A stretch of 64,000 nt of DNA, taken from Phenylobacterium sp. GTDB lineage: Bacteria > Pseudomonadota > Alphaproteobacteria > Caulobacterales > Caulobacteraceae. Under the pieces are notes generated by a model. That model was not told where the DNA came from and searched no databases. It worked only from the letters and a program-made list of their open reading frames with translations. Position numbers and translations under genes: made by a program. Below, in pieces: positions 22,693-31,589 of this stretch. Each line of letters opens with the position of its first letter. The stretch's first letter is position 1. Where the stretch lies: NCBI RefSeq assembly GCF_030697925.1, contig NZ_JAUYOJ010000185.1:1-64000 (forward strand), written 5' to 3'.

Positions 22693-24792
22693 ATGACCCT
22701 ACCTGAATTCGGTGTAATCACCGGTGGCCTGCGTGCAACCACCGGCCTGCTGGCCTGTGTCGGCCTCCTCGCCGCCACGTCGCCCGCGCTCGCCGACGAG
22801 GGCATGTGGACATTCGACAACTTCCCCACCGCCAAGGTCAACGCCGCCTACGGCCTGAAACTCGACCAGAAGTGGCTGGACCGGGTGCAGGGCGCCTCCG
22901 TGCGCCTGACCTCCGGCTGCTCGGCCTCGCTGGTCTCCAAGTCGGGCCTGGTGCTCACCAACCACCACTGCGTGGTCGAGTGCGTGCAGGACCTGTCCTC
23001 GGAGAAGACCGACTATGTGAAGCAGGGCTTCGCGGCGGTGAACCGGGCCGAGGAGCGCAAGTGCCCGGGCATGCAGGCGGAGATCCTGACCTCGATCACT
23101 GACCTGACCAGGGACATCAAGGCCGCCACCGCCGGCAAGACAGGCCAGGACTTCGTCAAGGCGCGCGACAGCGCCATGGCTGCGGCCGAACAGGCCGCGT
23201 GCGGGTCCGACACGCTGCTGCGCTGCCAGGTGGTCAGCCTGTACCGGGGCGGCCAGTTCAAGCTCTACAAGTACCGCAAATATGCCGACGTGCGGCTGGT
23301 CTTCGCGCCCGAGTTCGCCACGGCCTTCTTCGGCGGCGACCCCGACAATTTCAACTTCCCCCGCTACAATCTCGATATCGGCTTCCTGCGGCTCTACCAC
23401 GACAATAAGCCGGTGGTGACGCCCCAGCACCTGACCTGGGCGACCCGCGCGCCGAAGGAAGGCGAGCCGACCTTCGTCTCCGGCAATCCCGGCTCCACCG
23501 ACCGCCTGCTGACCGTGGCCCAGCTCGAGACCCTGCGCGACCTGGCGATCCCGGTCGGCCAGCTGCAGCGTTCCGAGATCCGCGGCCGGCTGGCCCGGTT
23601 CTCGGAGGAGGGCCCAGAGCACAAGCGCATCGCCACCGACCCGCTGTTCGGCGTCGAGAATTCCTTCAAGGTGTTCTTCGGCCGCCAGTTCGTGCTGAAC
23701 GACAAGGCCTTCATGGACGCCAAGCGCGCCCAGGAGGCCGAGTTGAAGTCCAAGGTCGGCGCCGACGCCGCCCTGGCCGCCGACATCGGCGACCCCTGGG
23801 GCGAGATCGCCAAGGCCCAGGAGGCCTATGCGAACAACTACCTGCGCTATCGGCAGATCGAAGGCGGGGCGACCTATTCCAACCTCTACGACTACGCCGA
23901 GACCCTGGTCCGCGCCGCCCAGGAGCGGAGCAAGCCCGCGGCCGAGCGGTTGGCCGAATACGCCGACGTCCGCCTGCCGCTGATCGAGAAGCAGCTCCTG
24001 GACGAGAAGCCGATCGATGCGGAGCTGGAGGAGCTCTATCTCGGCTTCTGGCTGTCGAAGACCCGCGAGTATCTGACCACCGACGACGACGCTGTGAAGG
24101 CGGTGCTGGGCAAGGAAAGCCCCGAGGGCCTGGCGGCCCGCGCCGTGAAGGGCTCCAAGCTTGCCGATCCTGCCGTGCGCAAGGCCCTTTGGGACGGCGG
24201 CCTGGCGGCGATCGAGGCCTCTGACGACCCAATCATCCAGCTGTTCCTGCGCAACGATCCGGCCGCCCGCGCCGTGCGCAAGGTCTGGGAGACCGAGGTC
24301 ACTGGTCCCGTCGACCGCGCCGCCGAGCGCATCGCCCGGGCCAAGTTCGCCGTCTATGGCGACGCGGTCTATCCCGACGCCACCTTCACCCTGCGGCTCT
24401 CCTACGGGAAGGTCGCCGGCTGGACCCATCGCGGGACCACCATCCCGGCCACGACCAACTTCGCCGGCCTCTACGAGCGGGCCACGGGCGCCGAACCCTT
24501 CGAACTGGCCCCGCGCTGGATCGCGGCCAAGGACAAGGTCAATCCGAACACGGTCTACAATTTCGTCACCACCAACGACATCATCGGCGGCAATTCCGGC
24601 TCGCCGGTGGTGAGCGCCAAGGGCGAGGTGCTGGGCGCGGCCTTCGACGGCAACATCCACTCGCTGGGCGGCGCCTACGGCTATGACGGAACCATCAACC
24701 GCACGGTGGTCGTGGCCACCGCCGCGGCCACCGAGGCCCTGGCCAAGGTCTATGGCCAAGCCAATCTGGTGAAGGAACTGACCGGGAAGTAG
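22693..24792 (+). CDS. S46 family dipeptidyl-peptidase (DPP7/DPP11 type)
   Basis: A 699-residue exported serine peptidase. A signal peptide ends near ALA-DEGMW; DEGMW is the usual mature start of S46 enzymes. The triad is visible: His in LTNHHC (about residue 91), Asp in FFGGDPDNFNFPRYNLD (about 220) and Ser in GGNSGSPVV (about 636). These enzymes release dipeptides from peptide N-termini in the periplasm. The region after the Ser (GNIHSLGGAYGYD) appears to have Gly rather than Arg at the specificity position, favouring DPP7-like activity on hydrophobic residues; this is tentative. Confidence 0.9.
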   Translation: MTLPEFGVITGGLRATTGLLACVGLLAATSPALADEGMWTFDNFPTAKVNAAYGLKLDQKWLDRVQGASVRLTSGCSASLVSKSGLVLTNHHCVVECVQDLSSEKTDYVKQGFAAVNRAEERKCPGMQAEILTSITDLTRDIKAATAGKTGQDFVKARDSAMAAAEQAACGSDTLLRCQVVSLYRGGQFKLYKYRKYADVRLVFAPEFATAFFGGDPDNFNFPRYNLDIGFLRLYHDNKPVVTPQHLTWATRAPKEGEPTFVSGNPGSTDRLLTVAQLETLRDLAIPVGQLQRSEIRGRLARFSEEGPEHKRIATDPLFGVENSFKVFFGRQFVLNDKAFMDAKRAQEAELKSKVGADAALAADIGDPWGEIAKAQEAYANNYLRYRQIEGGATYSNLYDYAETLVRAAQERSKPAAERLAEYADVRLPLIEKQLLDEKPIDAELEELYLGFWLSKTREYLTTDDDAVKAVLGKESPEGLAARAVKGSKLADPAVRKALWDGGLAAIEASDDPIIQLFLRNDPAARAVRKVWETEVTGPVDRAAERIARAKFAVYGDAVYPDATFTLRLSYGKVAGWTHRGTTIPATTNFAGLYERATGAEPFELAPRWIAAKDKVNPNTVYNFVTTNDIIGGNSGSPVVSAKGEVLGAAFDGNIHSLGGAYGYDGTINRTVVVATAAATEALAKVYGQANLVKELTGK

Positions 24793-24865
24793 CCGGCCGC
24801 GGCCTCCCGCCTTCCGCGCGGGGGGCGCGCTTGCCCTGAGGATCGGCCGCGCCATATTGGGCGGC

Positions 24866-25186
24866 ATGTCGAACTTCCGCCTTCCGCTGGGCCACCGGTT
24901 CTCGCTCGAGACCGGCGCTGACGCCATCGAAGCCGAGATCATGGCCGAGAAGGGCGCGTCCCTCGGCCGCGCCGGCCAGCGGGTGGAGAACACCCTCGCC
25001 GAACTGAAGGCCTTCGACGCCAATGACGGCGCGGCGGGCGACCGGGCGGCGCTGGTGAAGGCCGCGGCCACGGCGGTCTGGTACTACTTCATCCAGCGCG
25101 AAGCCTGCGGCATCCGCGACCAGAAGCCGGCCATCGCCCACTACGGCATCCCGCGCGAAGTGTTGATGCGGCTGGGCGCGCGCTAG
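24866..25186 (+). CDS. DUF6665-like conserved hypothetical protein
   Basis: A 106-residue, mostly helical cytoplasmic protein. Its tail (AVWYYFIQREACGIRDQKPAIAHYGIPREVLMRLG) is a conserved alphaproteobacterial block that I associate with DUF6665, with moderate certainty. No motif suggests an enzyme. It begins 73 bases after the S46 gene stop; co-transcription is possible. Confidence 0.7.
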   Translation: MSNFRLPLGHRFSLETGADAIEAEIMAEKGASLGRAGQRVENTLAELKAFDANDGAAGDRAALVKAAATAVWYYFIQREACGIRDQKPAIAHYGIPREVLMRLGAR

Positions 25187-25226
25187 GGGCCCTACCCAAT
25201 TGGGCCCAGCGGAAGTTGGCTCATGT

Positions 25227-25253
25227 GTCCTTCTCCCCTTGCGGGAGAAGGAC
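25227..25253. repeat. Perfect hairpin between convergent genes
   Basis: GTCCTTCTCCC (25227-25237) and GGGAGAAGGAC (25243-25253) form an 11-bp stem with loop CTTGC. It lies between the DUF6665-like gene and ohrR. No U-tract follows on either strand, so it may be a dispersed hairpin element doing terminator duty. Confidence 0.6.
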
Positions 25254-25287
25254 CGTGATCCGGTCATCAATCAACTGAGTTTGGACC

Positions 25288-25767
25288 CTAGCGCAGCCTG
25301 CGGGCGAGGTCCTGCAGGGTGGCGCGCAGGCCGACGATCTGGTCCAGCGGCAAGTGGAGCTGGCAGGCGAGCGCCGCCGGCACCTCGGCGGCGCGCTCGC
25401 GCAGAGCTTCGCCGGCGGCGGTGAGTTCGACCTGCACCCTCCGTTCGTCCTCGGCATCGCGCCGACGCGTGACGAAGCCGGCGGTCTCCAGACGCTTCAG
25501 CAGTGGGGTCAGGGTGCCGGAATCCAGGTCCAGCGCCTGGCCCAGATCCTTCACCGTGCGCGGCGCGCGCTCCCAGAGCGCCATCATCGCCAGGTACTGC
25601 GGATAGGTCAGGCCCAGGGGCTCCAGCAAGGGCCGATAGGCGCGGGTGACCAGCCCGCTCGCCGCGTAGAGGGCGAAGCAGAGCTGGTTGTCGAGGCGCA
25701 GGGCCTCGCCGGCCGCCCTCCGGGCGGCCGGTTCGGTTTTCGAAGTCTTGGTCGCGCTCTTGGTCAT
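25288..25767 (-). CDS. ohrR: OhrR, MarR-family organic peroxide sensor
   Basis: A 159-residue MarR regulator that represses ohr until oxidised by organic hydroperoxides. The conserved redox Cys is in NQLCFALYAAS (Cys30). The winged helix reads TYPQYLAMMALWE, VKDLGQALDLDSGTLTPLLKRLE, and the wing carries RRRDAEDERRVQVELT. Its ATG overlaps the ohr stop (TCAT, 25764-25767), so it is translated from the ohr transcript and therefore autoregulated through the operator at 26198-26216. Confidence 0.92.
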   Translation of the reverse strand: MTKSATKTSKTEPAARRAAGEALRLDNQLCFALYAASGLVTRAYRPLLEPLGLTYPQYLAMMALWERAPRTVKDLGQALDLDSGTLTPLLKRLETAGFVTRRRDAEDERRVQVELTAAGEALRERAAEVPAALACQLHLPLDQIVGLRATLQDLARRLR

Positions 25768-26183
25768 TCCGCCCGAACGGTTATCGCAACATCGACATTG
25801 CCACGAATGGCGTTGGAATAGGGGCAGACCTGGTGGGCCGCGTCCACCAGGGCCTCGGCGGCGGTCTGGTCGAGGCCTTGGGTCTCGGCGTCGAGGGCCA
25901 CGGCCAGCTTGAAGCCGCCCTCGGCGCGGGGATGCAGTTCGACGGTGGCGGTGACGGCGGCGCCCTTCAGCGGGACCTTCTGCTGGCCGGCGAGGAAGCG
26001 CACGGCGTTTTCGAAACAGGCCGCGTAGCCGGCGGCGAACAGCTGTTCCGGATTGGTCGCGCCGCCCCGGCCGCCCATCTCCTTGGGCAGGGCGAGATCG
26101 ACGCTGAGCAGGCCGTCCGGGGTTTCGACATGACCGGCGCGGCCGCCGACGGCGCGGGCTTGGGTGGCGTACAGAGCTGACAT
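25764..26183 (-). CDS. ohr: Organic hydroperoxide resistance protein Ohr
   Basis: A 139-residue Ohr/OsmC peroxidase that reduces organic and lipid hydroperoxides using lipoyl thiols. The two catalytic cysteines are Cys56 (AAGYAACFENAV) and Cys120 (VCPYSNAIRGN). The N-terminal YATQARAVGGRAGHVET and the Arg in GGATNPEQLFAAG are typical. First gene of ohr-ohrR. The start at 26183 lies 14 bases downstream of the operator edge. Confidence 0.95.
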   Translation of the reverse strand: MSALYATQARAVGGRAGHVETPDGLLSVDLALPKEMGGRGGATNPEQLFAAGYAACFENAVRFLAGQQKVPLKGAAVTATVELHPRAEGGFKLAVALDAETQGLDQTAAEALVDAAHQVCPYSNAIRGNVDVAITVRAE

Positions 26184-26197
26184 TTGATCGTCTCCAA

Positions 26198-26216
26198 TTG
26201 AATTGTACACAATCAA
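26198..26216. promoter_or_regulatory. Likely OhrR operator
   Basis: TTGAATTGTACACAATCAA, an AT-rich near-palindrome (ATTGT/ACAAT around AC), lies just upstream of ohr. It resembles described OhrR sites with ACAATT/AATTGT arms. Its position over the expected ohr promoter supports repression. Motif evidence only. Confidence 0.7.
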
Positions 26217-26332
26217 ATAGACCGATCCTGACGGAGGTCAAGGGCGTGGCGCGGCGTGCGCTTGCTTCGGTCATGGCCTCCGTAGTCAATTGGGCCGTGA
26301 AGGCTGGTGAGTCCGCCAGCCGGGGGCCGTCC

Positions 26333-27610
26333 ATGTTCCGTCCTGAAAACGCGCAGAGCCTCGCCGGCCTGGCCTTCATCCTGGTCGTCTGCTGGGCGAT
26401 CTCCGAGAACCGCAGGACCTTCCCCTGGAAGCTCGCCTTGGGCTCCATCTTCGTCCAGATCGCGCTGATCCTGCTGCTGTTCGGCCTGCCGGGTTCGCAG
26501 GCGGTGATCGAAACGATCAACAAAGGGGTCGATGGCCTCGGCGCGGCCACCGCCCAGGGCACCCGCTTCGTGTTCGGCTACATGGGCGGCGGCGACCAGC
26601 CCTATCAGGTGACCAATAGCGGGGCCCTCTTCACCTTCGCCTTCCAGGTCCTGCCGCTGATCCTGGTGATCTCGGCGCTCTCGGCCCTGCTGTGGCACTG
26701 GCATGTGCTGAAGTGGGTGATCCGGGTGTTCGGCATCCTGTTCCAGCGCACCATGGGCCTGGGCGGCGCCTCGGCGCTCGCTGTGGCGGCCAACATCTTC
26801 CTGGGCATGATCGAGAGCCCCATCGTCATCCGCGCCTATCTGGACCGCCTGACCCGCTCGGAGCTGTTCCTGATGATCGTGGTGGGCCTGGCCACCGTCG
26901 CCGGCTCCACCATGGTGGCCTATGCGACCATCCTGAAGGCCAGCCTGCCCAATGCGGCCGCCCACGTGCTGGTGGCCTCCATCATCTCCGCCCCGGCCGG
27001 GGTGCTGCTGGCGCGCATCGTGGTGCCAGAGAAGGAGGGGCTGGGCGGCGCCTATGCCGACTACACCTCGCTGCTGAAATATGACTCCGCCATCGACGCC
27101 ATCAGCAAGGGCACCATGGACGGGCTGTCGGTGGTGCTGAACATCTCGGCCATCCTGATCGTCTTCGTGGCCCTGGTGGCCATCGGCAACGGCCTGCTCT
27201 CGGTCTTCCCGCCGGTTTATGGCGAAGCGATCACCATCGAGCGGGTGCTGGGCCTGTTCTTCGCGCCGCTGGCCTGGGCCATGGGCGTCCATTGGGACGA
27301 GGCGCTCAAGGCAGGGTACCTGCTGGGCGTGAAGCTGATGCTCACGGAGTTCATCGCCTTCATCCAGCTGGGCGCGATCCCGGCGGGCGAGATGAGCGAG
27401 CGCACCCGAATGATCATGACCTATGCCCTTTGCGGCTTCGCCAATGTGGGGTCGGTGGGGATCACCGTCTCAGGGATCGGGGTCCTGATGCCGGAGCGGC
27501 GAAACGAGATCATCGGCATGGTCTGGAAGGCGCTGGTCGCGGGCTTCCTGGCCACCTGCATGACAGCGGCCCTGGTCGGCGCCATGCCGCACGAACTGTT
27601 CGGGCGCTAG
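26333..27610 (+). CDS. Concentrative nucleoside transporter, NupC/CNT family
   Basis: A 425-residue inner-membrane symporter importing nucleosides. CNT landmarks are present: the N-terminal LAFILVVCWAISENRRTFPWK, the core GLGGASALAVAANIFLGMIESPIVIRAYL, MVAYATIL, and the C-terminal YALCGFANVGSVGITVSGIG with the conserved CGFAN. Length matches bacterial CNTs. The start at 26333 is chosen by comparison with the family; upstream in-frame sequence has no hydrophobic or conserved character. The following gene begins 1 base after its stop. Confidence 0.9.
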   Translation: MFRPENAQSLAGLAFILVVCWAISENRRTFPWKLALGSIFVQIALILLLFGLPGSQAVIETINKGVDGLGAATAQGTRFVFGYMGGGDQPYQVTNSGALFTFAFQVLPLILVISALSALLWHWHVLKWVIRVFGILFQRTMGLGGASALAVAANIFLGMIESPIVIRAYLDRLTRSELFLMIVVGLATVAGSTMVAYATILKASLPNAAAHVLVASIISAPAGVLLARIVVPEKEGLGGAYADYTSLLKYDSAIDAISKGTMDGLSVVLNISAILIVFVALVAIGNGLLSVFPPVYGEAITIERVLGLFFAPLAWAMGVHWDEALKAGYLLGVKLMLTEFIAFIQLGAIPAGEMSERTRMIMTYALCGFANVGSVGITVSGIGVLMPERRNEIIGMVWKALVAGFLATCMTAALVGAMPHELFGR

Positions 27611-27611
27611 G

Positions 27612-28127
27612 ATGATCAGGATCCTCGCTCTCGTCGCGACCCTGGCCCTGGCCCTTCCCGCCGCCGCGCAGGAGCTGACGGTCGTCGGCCTCGACGGCAA
27701 GGCCAAGGTGCTGAAAGCCGCCGACTTTGTGGGATTCCCGCGCGCCGAGGTGGCCGTGCCGCAGGACCAGGGATCGAAGACCTATGAAGGCCCGATCCTG
27801 GCCTATGTGCTGCGCGCCGGCGGCCTGCCCGTGGGGCCCAGGCTGCATGGGGATCCCCTGCGGGCCTTCGTGATCGTCACCGGCGCGGACGGCTTCCAGG
27901 CGGTGTTCTCGCTGGCCGAGCTGGACAAGGACTATCACGACGGGACGGTGGTGCTGGGCGACAAGGTCGACGGCCAGGCCCTGCCCGCCAAGGAGGGGCC
28001 CTGGCGGCTGGCGGTCTCGGGCGACAAGAAGCGCTGGCGCAGTGTCTACGGCGTCACCCGCATCGAGGCGCGGCTGGCGGATGCGCCGGCCGCGAAGGCG
28101 CCCTCGGCCATGGACCACGCCCACTAG
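27612..28127 (+). CDS. Secreted molybdopterin-oxidoreductase-fold protein
   Basis: A 171-residue protein with a signal peptide (LALVATLALALPAAA-QE). The mature part matches the small sulfite-oxidase-like/molybdopterin-binding domain: TYEGPILAYVLRAGGLPVG, RAFVIVTGADGFQAVFSLAELD, GPWRLAVSGDKKRWRSVYGVTRIE. The cofactor Cys of sulfite oxidases is not visible, so it may only share the fold. It starts right after the CNT gene and overlaps the convergent LLM gene by 4 bases (CTAG). Confidence 0.8.
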   Translation: MIRILALVATLALALPAAAQELTVVGLDGKAKVLKAADFVGFPRAEVAVPQDQGSKTYEGPILAYVLRAGGLPVGPRLHGDPLRAFVIVTGADGFQAVFSLAELDKDYHDGTVVLGDKVDGQALPAKEGPWRLAVSGDKKRWRSVYGVTRIEARLADAPAAKAPSAMDHAH

Positions 28128-29122
28128 GTGGGTTTGATCAGCTCCAGCGACCGGATGCGGGTCTCCAGGGTGGGGCCGACCGCCATGACGAACAGCTCGT
28201 CGGCCCCCGTGCTCGCCGCCTTCGCCGCCAGGCCGGCGCGCACGGCCGCCGCGTCACCCACGATCCCGCGCGCCATCACGCCCGCCAGGCGCGGGTCGCC
28301 CGCGTGTTCGGCCAGGAAGGCCTGGGCCTCGGGGATGGAGCGGAAGCGGCGGGGCTGATTGAACAGGGTGGCGAGGTTGGACGCCCGCATGGGCGCGGCC
28401 AGGCGCTGGGCTTCCGCGTTGGTCTCGGCGGCGAGCGCGATGGTGGCGATCCCGGCCCAGGGCGCCTCGCGGAACACCGAAGGTTCGAAGGCCGCCCGGT
28501 AGGCCTCCACCGAGGGCGTCCCGTCGGTGCGGGCGATGAACTCGGCGAACACCATGCCCACTCCGGCGCGGCCCGCGAAATCGGCGCTCTCGGGCGAGGA
28601 GGTCAGCATGAAGAGGTCGGGATGGCTCGGCCCGGCGGGATTGGCGTGGATGTCGTGGGCGGGGTGGGCCTCGGTGATCGGCTCGCGGCCCGAGGCGTCG
28701 AGCAGCCAGGCGTTCAGCAGGGCGAAGTACTGCGGGAAGGCTTCGGAGCCCGCCGAGCGCAAGGCCCCGCCGGTGCGGCCGTCCGTGCCGAGCGCGCGGC
28801 CGACGCCCAGGTCGATGCGGCCAGGCGCGAGCGCCTCCAGCTCCATGAACACCTCGGCCACCTTCAGCGGCGAGTGGTTGACCAACATTACCCCACCCGA
28901 CCCCAGGCGGATGGTGTTGGTGGCCTGTGTCAGAGCCGCGATCAGGATTTCGGGGGCCGGAGAGGAGAGCGTGCCGATATTGTGGTGCTCGGCCACCCAG
29001 AAGCGGTGATAGCCCAGCCGCTCGGCGGCCTTGGCCACCTCGATCGTGTCGCGGACCGCCTGGGCCTGCGTGCCGTCCCCGCTGACCGGCGAGAGGTCGA
29101 GGACGGAGAGCGTGAAGCTCAC
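28124..29122 (-). CDS. LLM class flavin-dependent oxidoreductase
   Basis: A 332-residue luciferase-like monooxygenase. Typical blocks: YHRFWVAEHHNIGTLSSPAPE, IRLGSGGVMLVNHSPLKVAE, GRIDLGVGRALGTDGRT and DLFMLTSSPESADFAGRAGVGM. This subgroup (MsnO8-like) uses FMNH2 or F420-like chemistry on unknown substrates. Last gene of a minus-strand cluster with 4-base overlaps (small membrane protein, GNAT), so probably one operon. Confidence 0.88.
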   Translation of the reverse strand: MSFTLSVLDLSPVSGDGTQAQAVRDTIEVAKAAERLGYHRFWVAEHHNIGTLSSPAPEILIAALTQATNTIRLGSGGVMLVNHSPLKVAEVFMELEALAPGRIDLGVGRALGTDGRTGGALRSAGSEAFPQYFALLNAWLLDASGREPITEAHPAHDIHANPAGPSHPDLFMLTSSPESADFAGRAGVGMVFAEFIARTDGTPSVEAYRAAFEPSVFREAPWAGIATIALAAETNAEAQRLAAPMRASNLATLFNQPRRFRSIPEAQAFLAEHAGDPRLAGVMARGIVGDAAAVRAGLAAKAASTGADELFVMAVGPTLETRIRSLELIKPT

Positions 29123-29367
29123 GCCTCGTCCTTCAGGGCCCGGCGGACCATGCGCAGGCCGTAGGCCGCCAAGAGGCCCGCGAACAGGCCGAAGACGACT
29201 TCGCTCGCCAGGGTCCCGACCTGTTCCGGCCGCATGGCCTTGCCCCCCGACAGCGCGACGAACAGCAGCAGGTCCATGGCCAGGAACAGGAAGACCGGCC
29301 CGGCGAACAGCACCAGCGCCGCGCCCGGCGCGGCCTTCTTCAACTTCGCGGCGTCCAGGGGCTTCAT
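29119..29367 (-). CDS. Small two-helix membrane protein
   Basis: An 82-residue hypothetical protein with two membrane segments (ALVLFAGPVFLFLAMDLLLFV and VVFGLFAGLLAAYGLRMV) and basic ends. Its start overlaps the GNAT stop and its stop overlaps the LLM start, each by 4 bases (ATGA type), which is strong evidence that it is translated. Function unknown. Confidence 0.75.
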   Translation of the reverse strand: MKPLDAAKLKKAAPGAALVLFAGPVFLFLAMDLLLFVALSGGKAMRPEQVGTLASEVVFGLFAGLLAAYGLRMVRRALKDEA

Positions 29368-29816
29368 GTGGCGGCCTTTCGTTGCGCCCGCCGCTCGCGG
29401 GTGAGGATCATGGTCTCGGCGTTGTCGTCTTCCGGATCGGCCATCGCGAAGCCCTCGCGCGCATAGACCCTGATGGCGCGCGCATTGGCCGGTCGCACGT
29501 GGAGGTCCACGGCGTCGGCTGGATTGTGTTCGAACAGCCAATCGATGACGGCCAGCAGCAGTTTCGTGCCGGTTCCCGCGCCCGGCTGCGTCACCGCGAT
29601 CCGCCGCAGCCGCACCACCGGATCCAGGTAGCGCTGGAAGATCACGAAGCCGGTCAGCCCCTCGTCCGTCCGCCAGCCGAGATAGCGGGCCGCCGGGGAG
29701 GCCATCTCCTCGGCGTGCTCCTCCGCCGTCCACTGGCCGACGAAGGCCTCGTAGCCGGGCAGGCGCTCGATGCGCATGCACTCGGGGATGTCGGCGGGAG
29801 CGAGCTCGACCAGCAC
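29364..29816 (-). CDS. GNAT family N-acetyltransferase
   Basis: A 150-residue acetyltransferase. Motif A is VVRLRRIAVTQPGAGTGTKLL, and the C-terminal half reads DLHVRPANARAIRVYAREGF, both standard for GNAT; the residue before G-x-G is Gly rather than Arg. Substrate unknown. It follows the thioesterase gene by 3 bases and overlaps the small membrane protein gene. Confidence 0.88.
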   Translation of the reverse strand: MLVELAPADIPECMRIERLPGYEAFVGQWTAEEHAEEMASPAARYLGWRTDEGLTGFVIFQRYLDPVVRLRRIAVTQPGAGTGTKLLLAVIDWLFEHNPADAVDLHVRPANARAIRVYAREGFAMADPEDDNAETMILTRERRAQRKAAT

Positions 29817-29819
29817 CGG

Positions 29820-30278
29820 TCAGGTCCTGATGGTGGTCTTCTTGAGCACGGCCGAGAAGCTCATCACAGCGTCGCCGCCGGCGGTCATCAGGCCGCGGAC
29901 GAAGACCATGCTGCGGCCGGCCTTCACCACCTCGCCGGTGCATTCCACCATCGCGCCCAGGGCCACCGCGCCGACGAACTCGCTGTTGAAGGTGGCCGTC
30001 ACGCTGCGGCTCTCGGCCAGCGCCTCGCGGGCGATCACGAACAGGCAGTAGTCGGCGAAGGTCATCAGCGCCCCGCCGTGCATGAAGCCGCCGCCGTTCA
30101 TGTGGCGCGGCTCGGCCCGCACCGCGCAGACCGGACGGCCGTCCCCGTCCTTGCGGTAATAGAAGGGCCCGGCCAGGTCCTCGAACGGGTCGTTGCCATA
30201 GGCGTACCAACCGGCCCATTCGCCCGTCTCGATGAGTTCGTGCCGCCAGGCCGTGGTCTGCTGTTCGCCGCCGTCCAT
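29820..30278 (-). CDS. PaaI-type acyl-CoA thioesterase (hotdog fold)
   Basis: A 152-residue hotdog-fold protein. The PaaI-type core is MNGGGFMHGGALMTFADYCLF (HGG with a following Asp), and then TATFNSEFVGAVALGAMVECTGEVVKAGRSMVFVRGL. It would hydrolyse an acyl-CoA or aryl-CoA thioester in the cytoplasm. Start at 30278 is preferred because GGGGA lies just before it; an in-frame ATG at 30293 is possible. First gene of the minus-strand cluster and divergent from a thiolase gene. Confidence 0.85.
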   Translation of the reverse strand: MDGGEQQTTAWRHELIETGEWAGWYAYGNDPFEDLAGPFYYRKDGDGRPVCAVRAEPRHMNGGGFMHGGALMTFADYCLFVIAREALAESRSVTATFNSEFVGAVALGAMVECTGEVVKAGRSMVFVRGLMTAGGDAVMSFSAVLKKTTIRT

Positions 30279-30378
30279 AAAATTCCCCGCCATCGTCCGC
30301 GAAGCGTTTGCCCGCCGCACGTTCAAACACTAGTTTGCCGCCAAATCTCACAAGCGACCTAGGCGGCGGGGACCCCAC

Positions 30379-31587
30379 ATGCAAGGCCGGACTGTCTATC
30401 TCTGCGGCGGACTTCGCAGCCCCATCGGCCGCTATGCCGGCGCGCTTTCCAAGGTGCGGGCCGACGATCTGGCGGCCCATCCGCTGAAGGCCCTGATGGC
30501 CGCCTATCCGAACCTGGACTGGGGACTGGTCGACGAGGTCATCTACGGAAACGTCAACCAGGCGGGCGAAGACAACCGCAATGTGGCGCGCATGGCGCTG
30601 CTGCTGGCCGGCCTGCCTCAGACCACGCCGGGCCTGACCGTAAACCGCCTCTGCGCCTCGGGCCTGGACGCGGTGATCGCCGGGGCCCGGACCATCGCGG
30701 CGGGCGAGGCCGACCTGATCATCGCCGGCGGGGTGGAGAGCATGAGCCGCGCCCCCTTCGTCATGGCCAAGCCCGACACCGCCTTCTCCCGCACCCCGGA
30801 GATGTACGACACCACCATCGGCTGGCGGTTCGTCAATCCGGCGCTCAAGAAGCAGTACGGCGTCGACGCCATGCCCGAGACGGCCGAGAACGTGGCCACC
30901 GACTACCAGATCAACCGCGCCGATCAGGACGCCTTCGCCCAACGTAGCCAGGCGCGCGTCGGCGCGGCCCGCACGCGCGGCTTCTTCGACGGCGAGATCG
31001 CCCCCCTGACGATCAAGGACCGCAAGGGTGACATCGTGGTCAGCCAGGACGAGCATCCCCGCCCCGACACGACGCTGGAGGCGCTGAGCGCGCTGCGCCC
31101 CATCGTCCGCGAGGACGGCACGGTGACCGCGGGCAACGCCTCGGGCGTCAATGACGGCGCGGCGGCCCTGCTGCTGGCCTCGGCGGAGATGGTCCAGAAG
31201 CTGGGCCTGGAGCCGCTCGCCCGCATCGAGGGCGGCGCCTCGGGCGGCGTCGCGCCCCGGGTCATGGGCGTGGGTCCCGTGCCGGCGGTGGCCAAGCTGG
31301 TCGCCCGCCTGGGGATCACGGCGCGCGACTTCGACGTCATCGAGCTGAACGAGGCCTTCGCCGCCCAGGCCCTGGCCTGCACCCGCGCCTGGGGGCTGGA
31401 AGACGACGCTCCGCACGTCAACCCGAACGGCGGCGCCATCGCCATAGGCCACCCGCTCGGAGCGTCCGGCGCGCGCCTGGCGCTGACGGCGGCGCGGGCG
31501 CTGAAGGAACGCGGCGGGGAACGGGCGCTCGCCACCATGTGCGTCGGCGTCGGGCAGGGCTCGGCCCTGGCGCTCGCCAAGGCGTGA
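30379..31587 (+). CDS. Thiolase, 3-oxoadipyl-CoA thiolase-like
   Basis: A 402-residue acetyl-CoA acyltransferase. The acylated Cys is in VNRLCASGLDAV (about residue 93); the C-terminal catalytic His and Cys are in GGAIAIGHPLGASGAR and TMCVGVGQGSAL. GNVNQAGEDNRNVARMALLLAGLP is typical of PcaF/PaaJ thiolases of aromatic degradation, though no other pca or paa gene is in the window. It heads a plus-strand run that includes an acyl-CoA dehydrogenase. Confidence 0.88.
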   Translation: MQGRTVYLCGGLRSPIGRYAGALSKVRADDLAAHPLKALMAAYPNLDWGLVDEVIYGNVNQAGEDNRNVARMALLLAGLPQTTPGLTVNRLCASGLDAVIAGARTIAAGEADLIIAGGVESMSRAPFVMAKPDTAFSRTPEMYDTTIGWRFVNPALKKQYGVDAMPETAENVATDYQINRADQDAFAQRSQARVGAARTRGFFDGEIAPLTIKDRKGDIVVSQDEHPRPDTTLEALSALRPIVREDGTVTAGNASGVNDGAAALLLASAEMVQKLGLEPLARIEGGASGGVAPRVMGVGPVPAVAKLVARLGITARDFDVIELNEAFAAQALACTRAWGLEDDAPHVNPNGGAIAIGHPLGASGARLALTAARALKERGGERALATMCVGVGQGSALALAKA

Positions 31588-31589
31588 GC

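Noticed and set aside
22699..25071. Very long minus-strand frame (790 codons) antisense to the S46 peptidase
   Set aside because: Long antisense frames are expected in high-GC DNA; composition is His/Gly/Leu/Gln-rich nonsense and the plus frame has all catalytic motifs.
29119..31452. Long minus-strand frame spanning several genes
   Set aside because: Only its last 82 codons, with an ATG and coupled overlaps, look real; the rest is antisense or shadow of the GNAT, thioesterase and thiolase genes.
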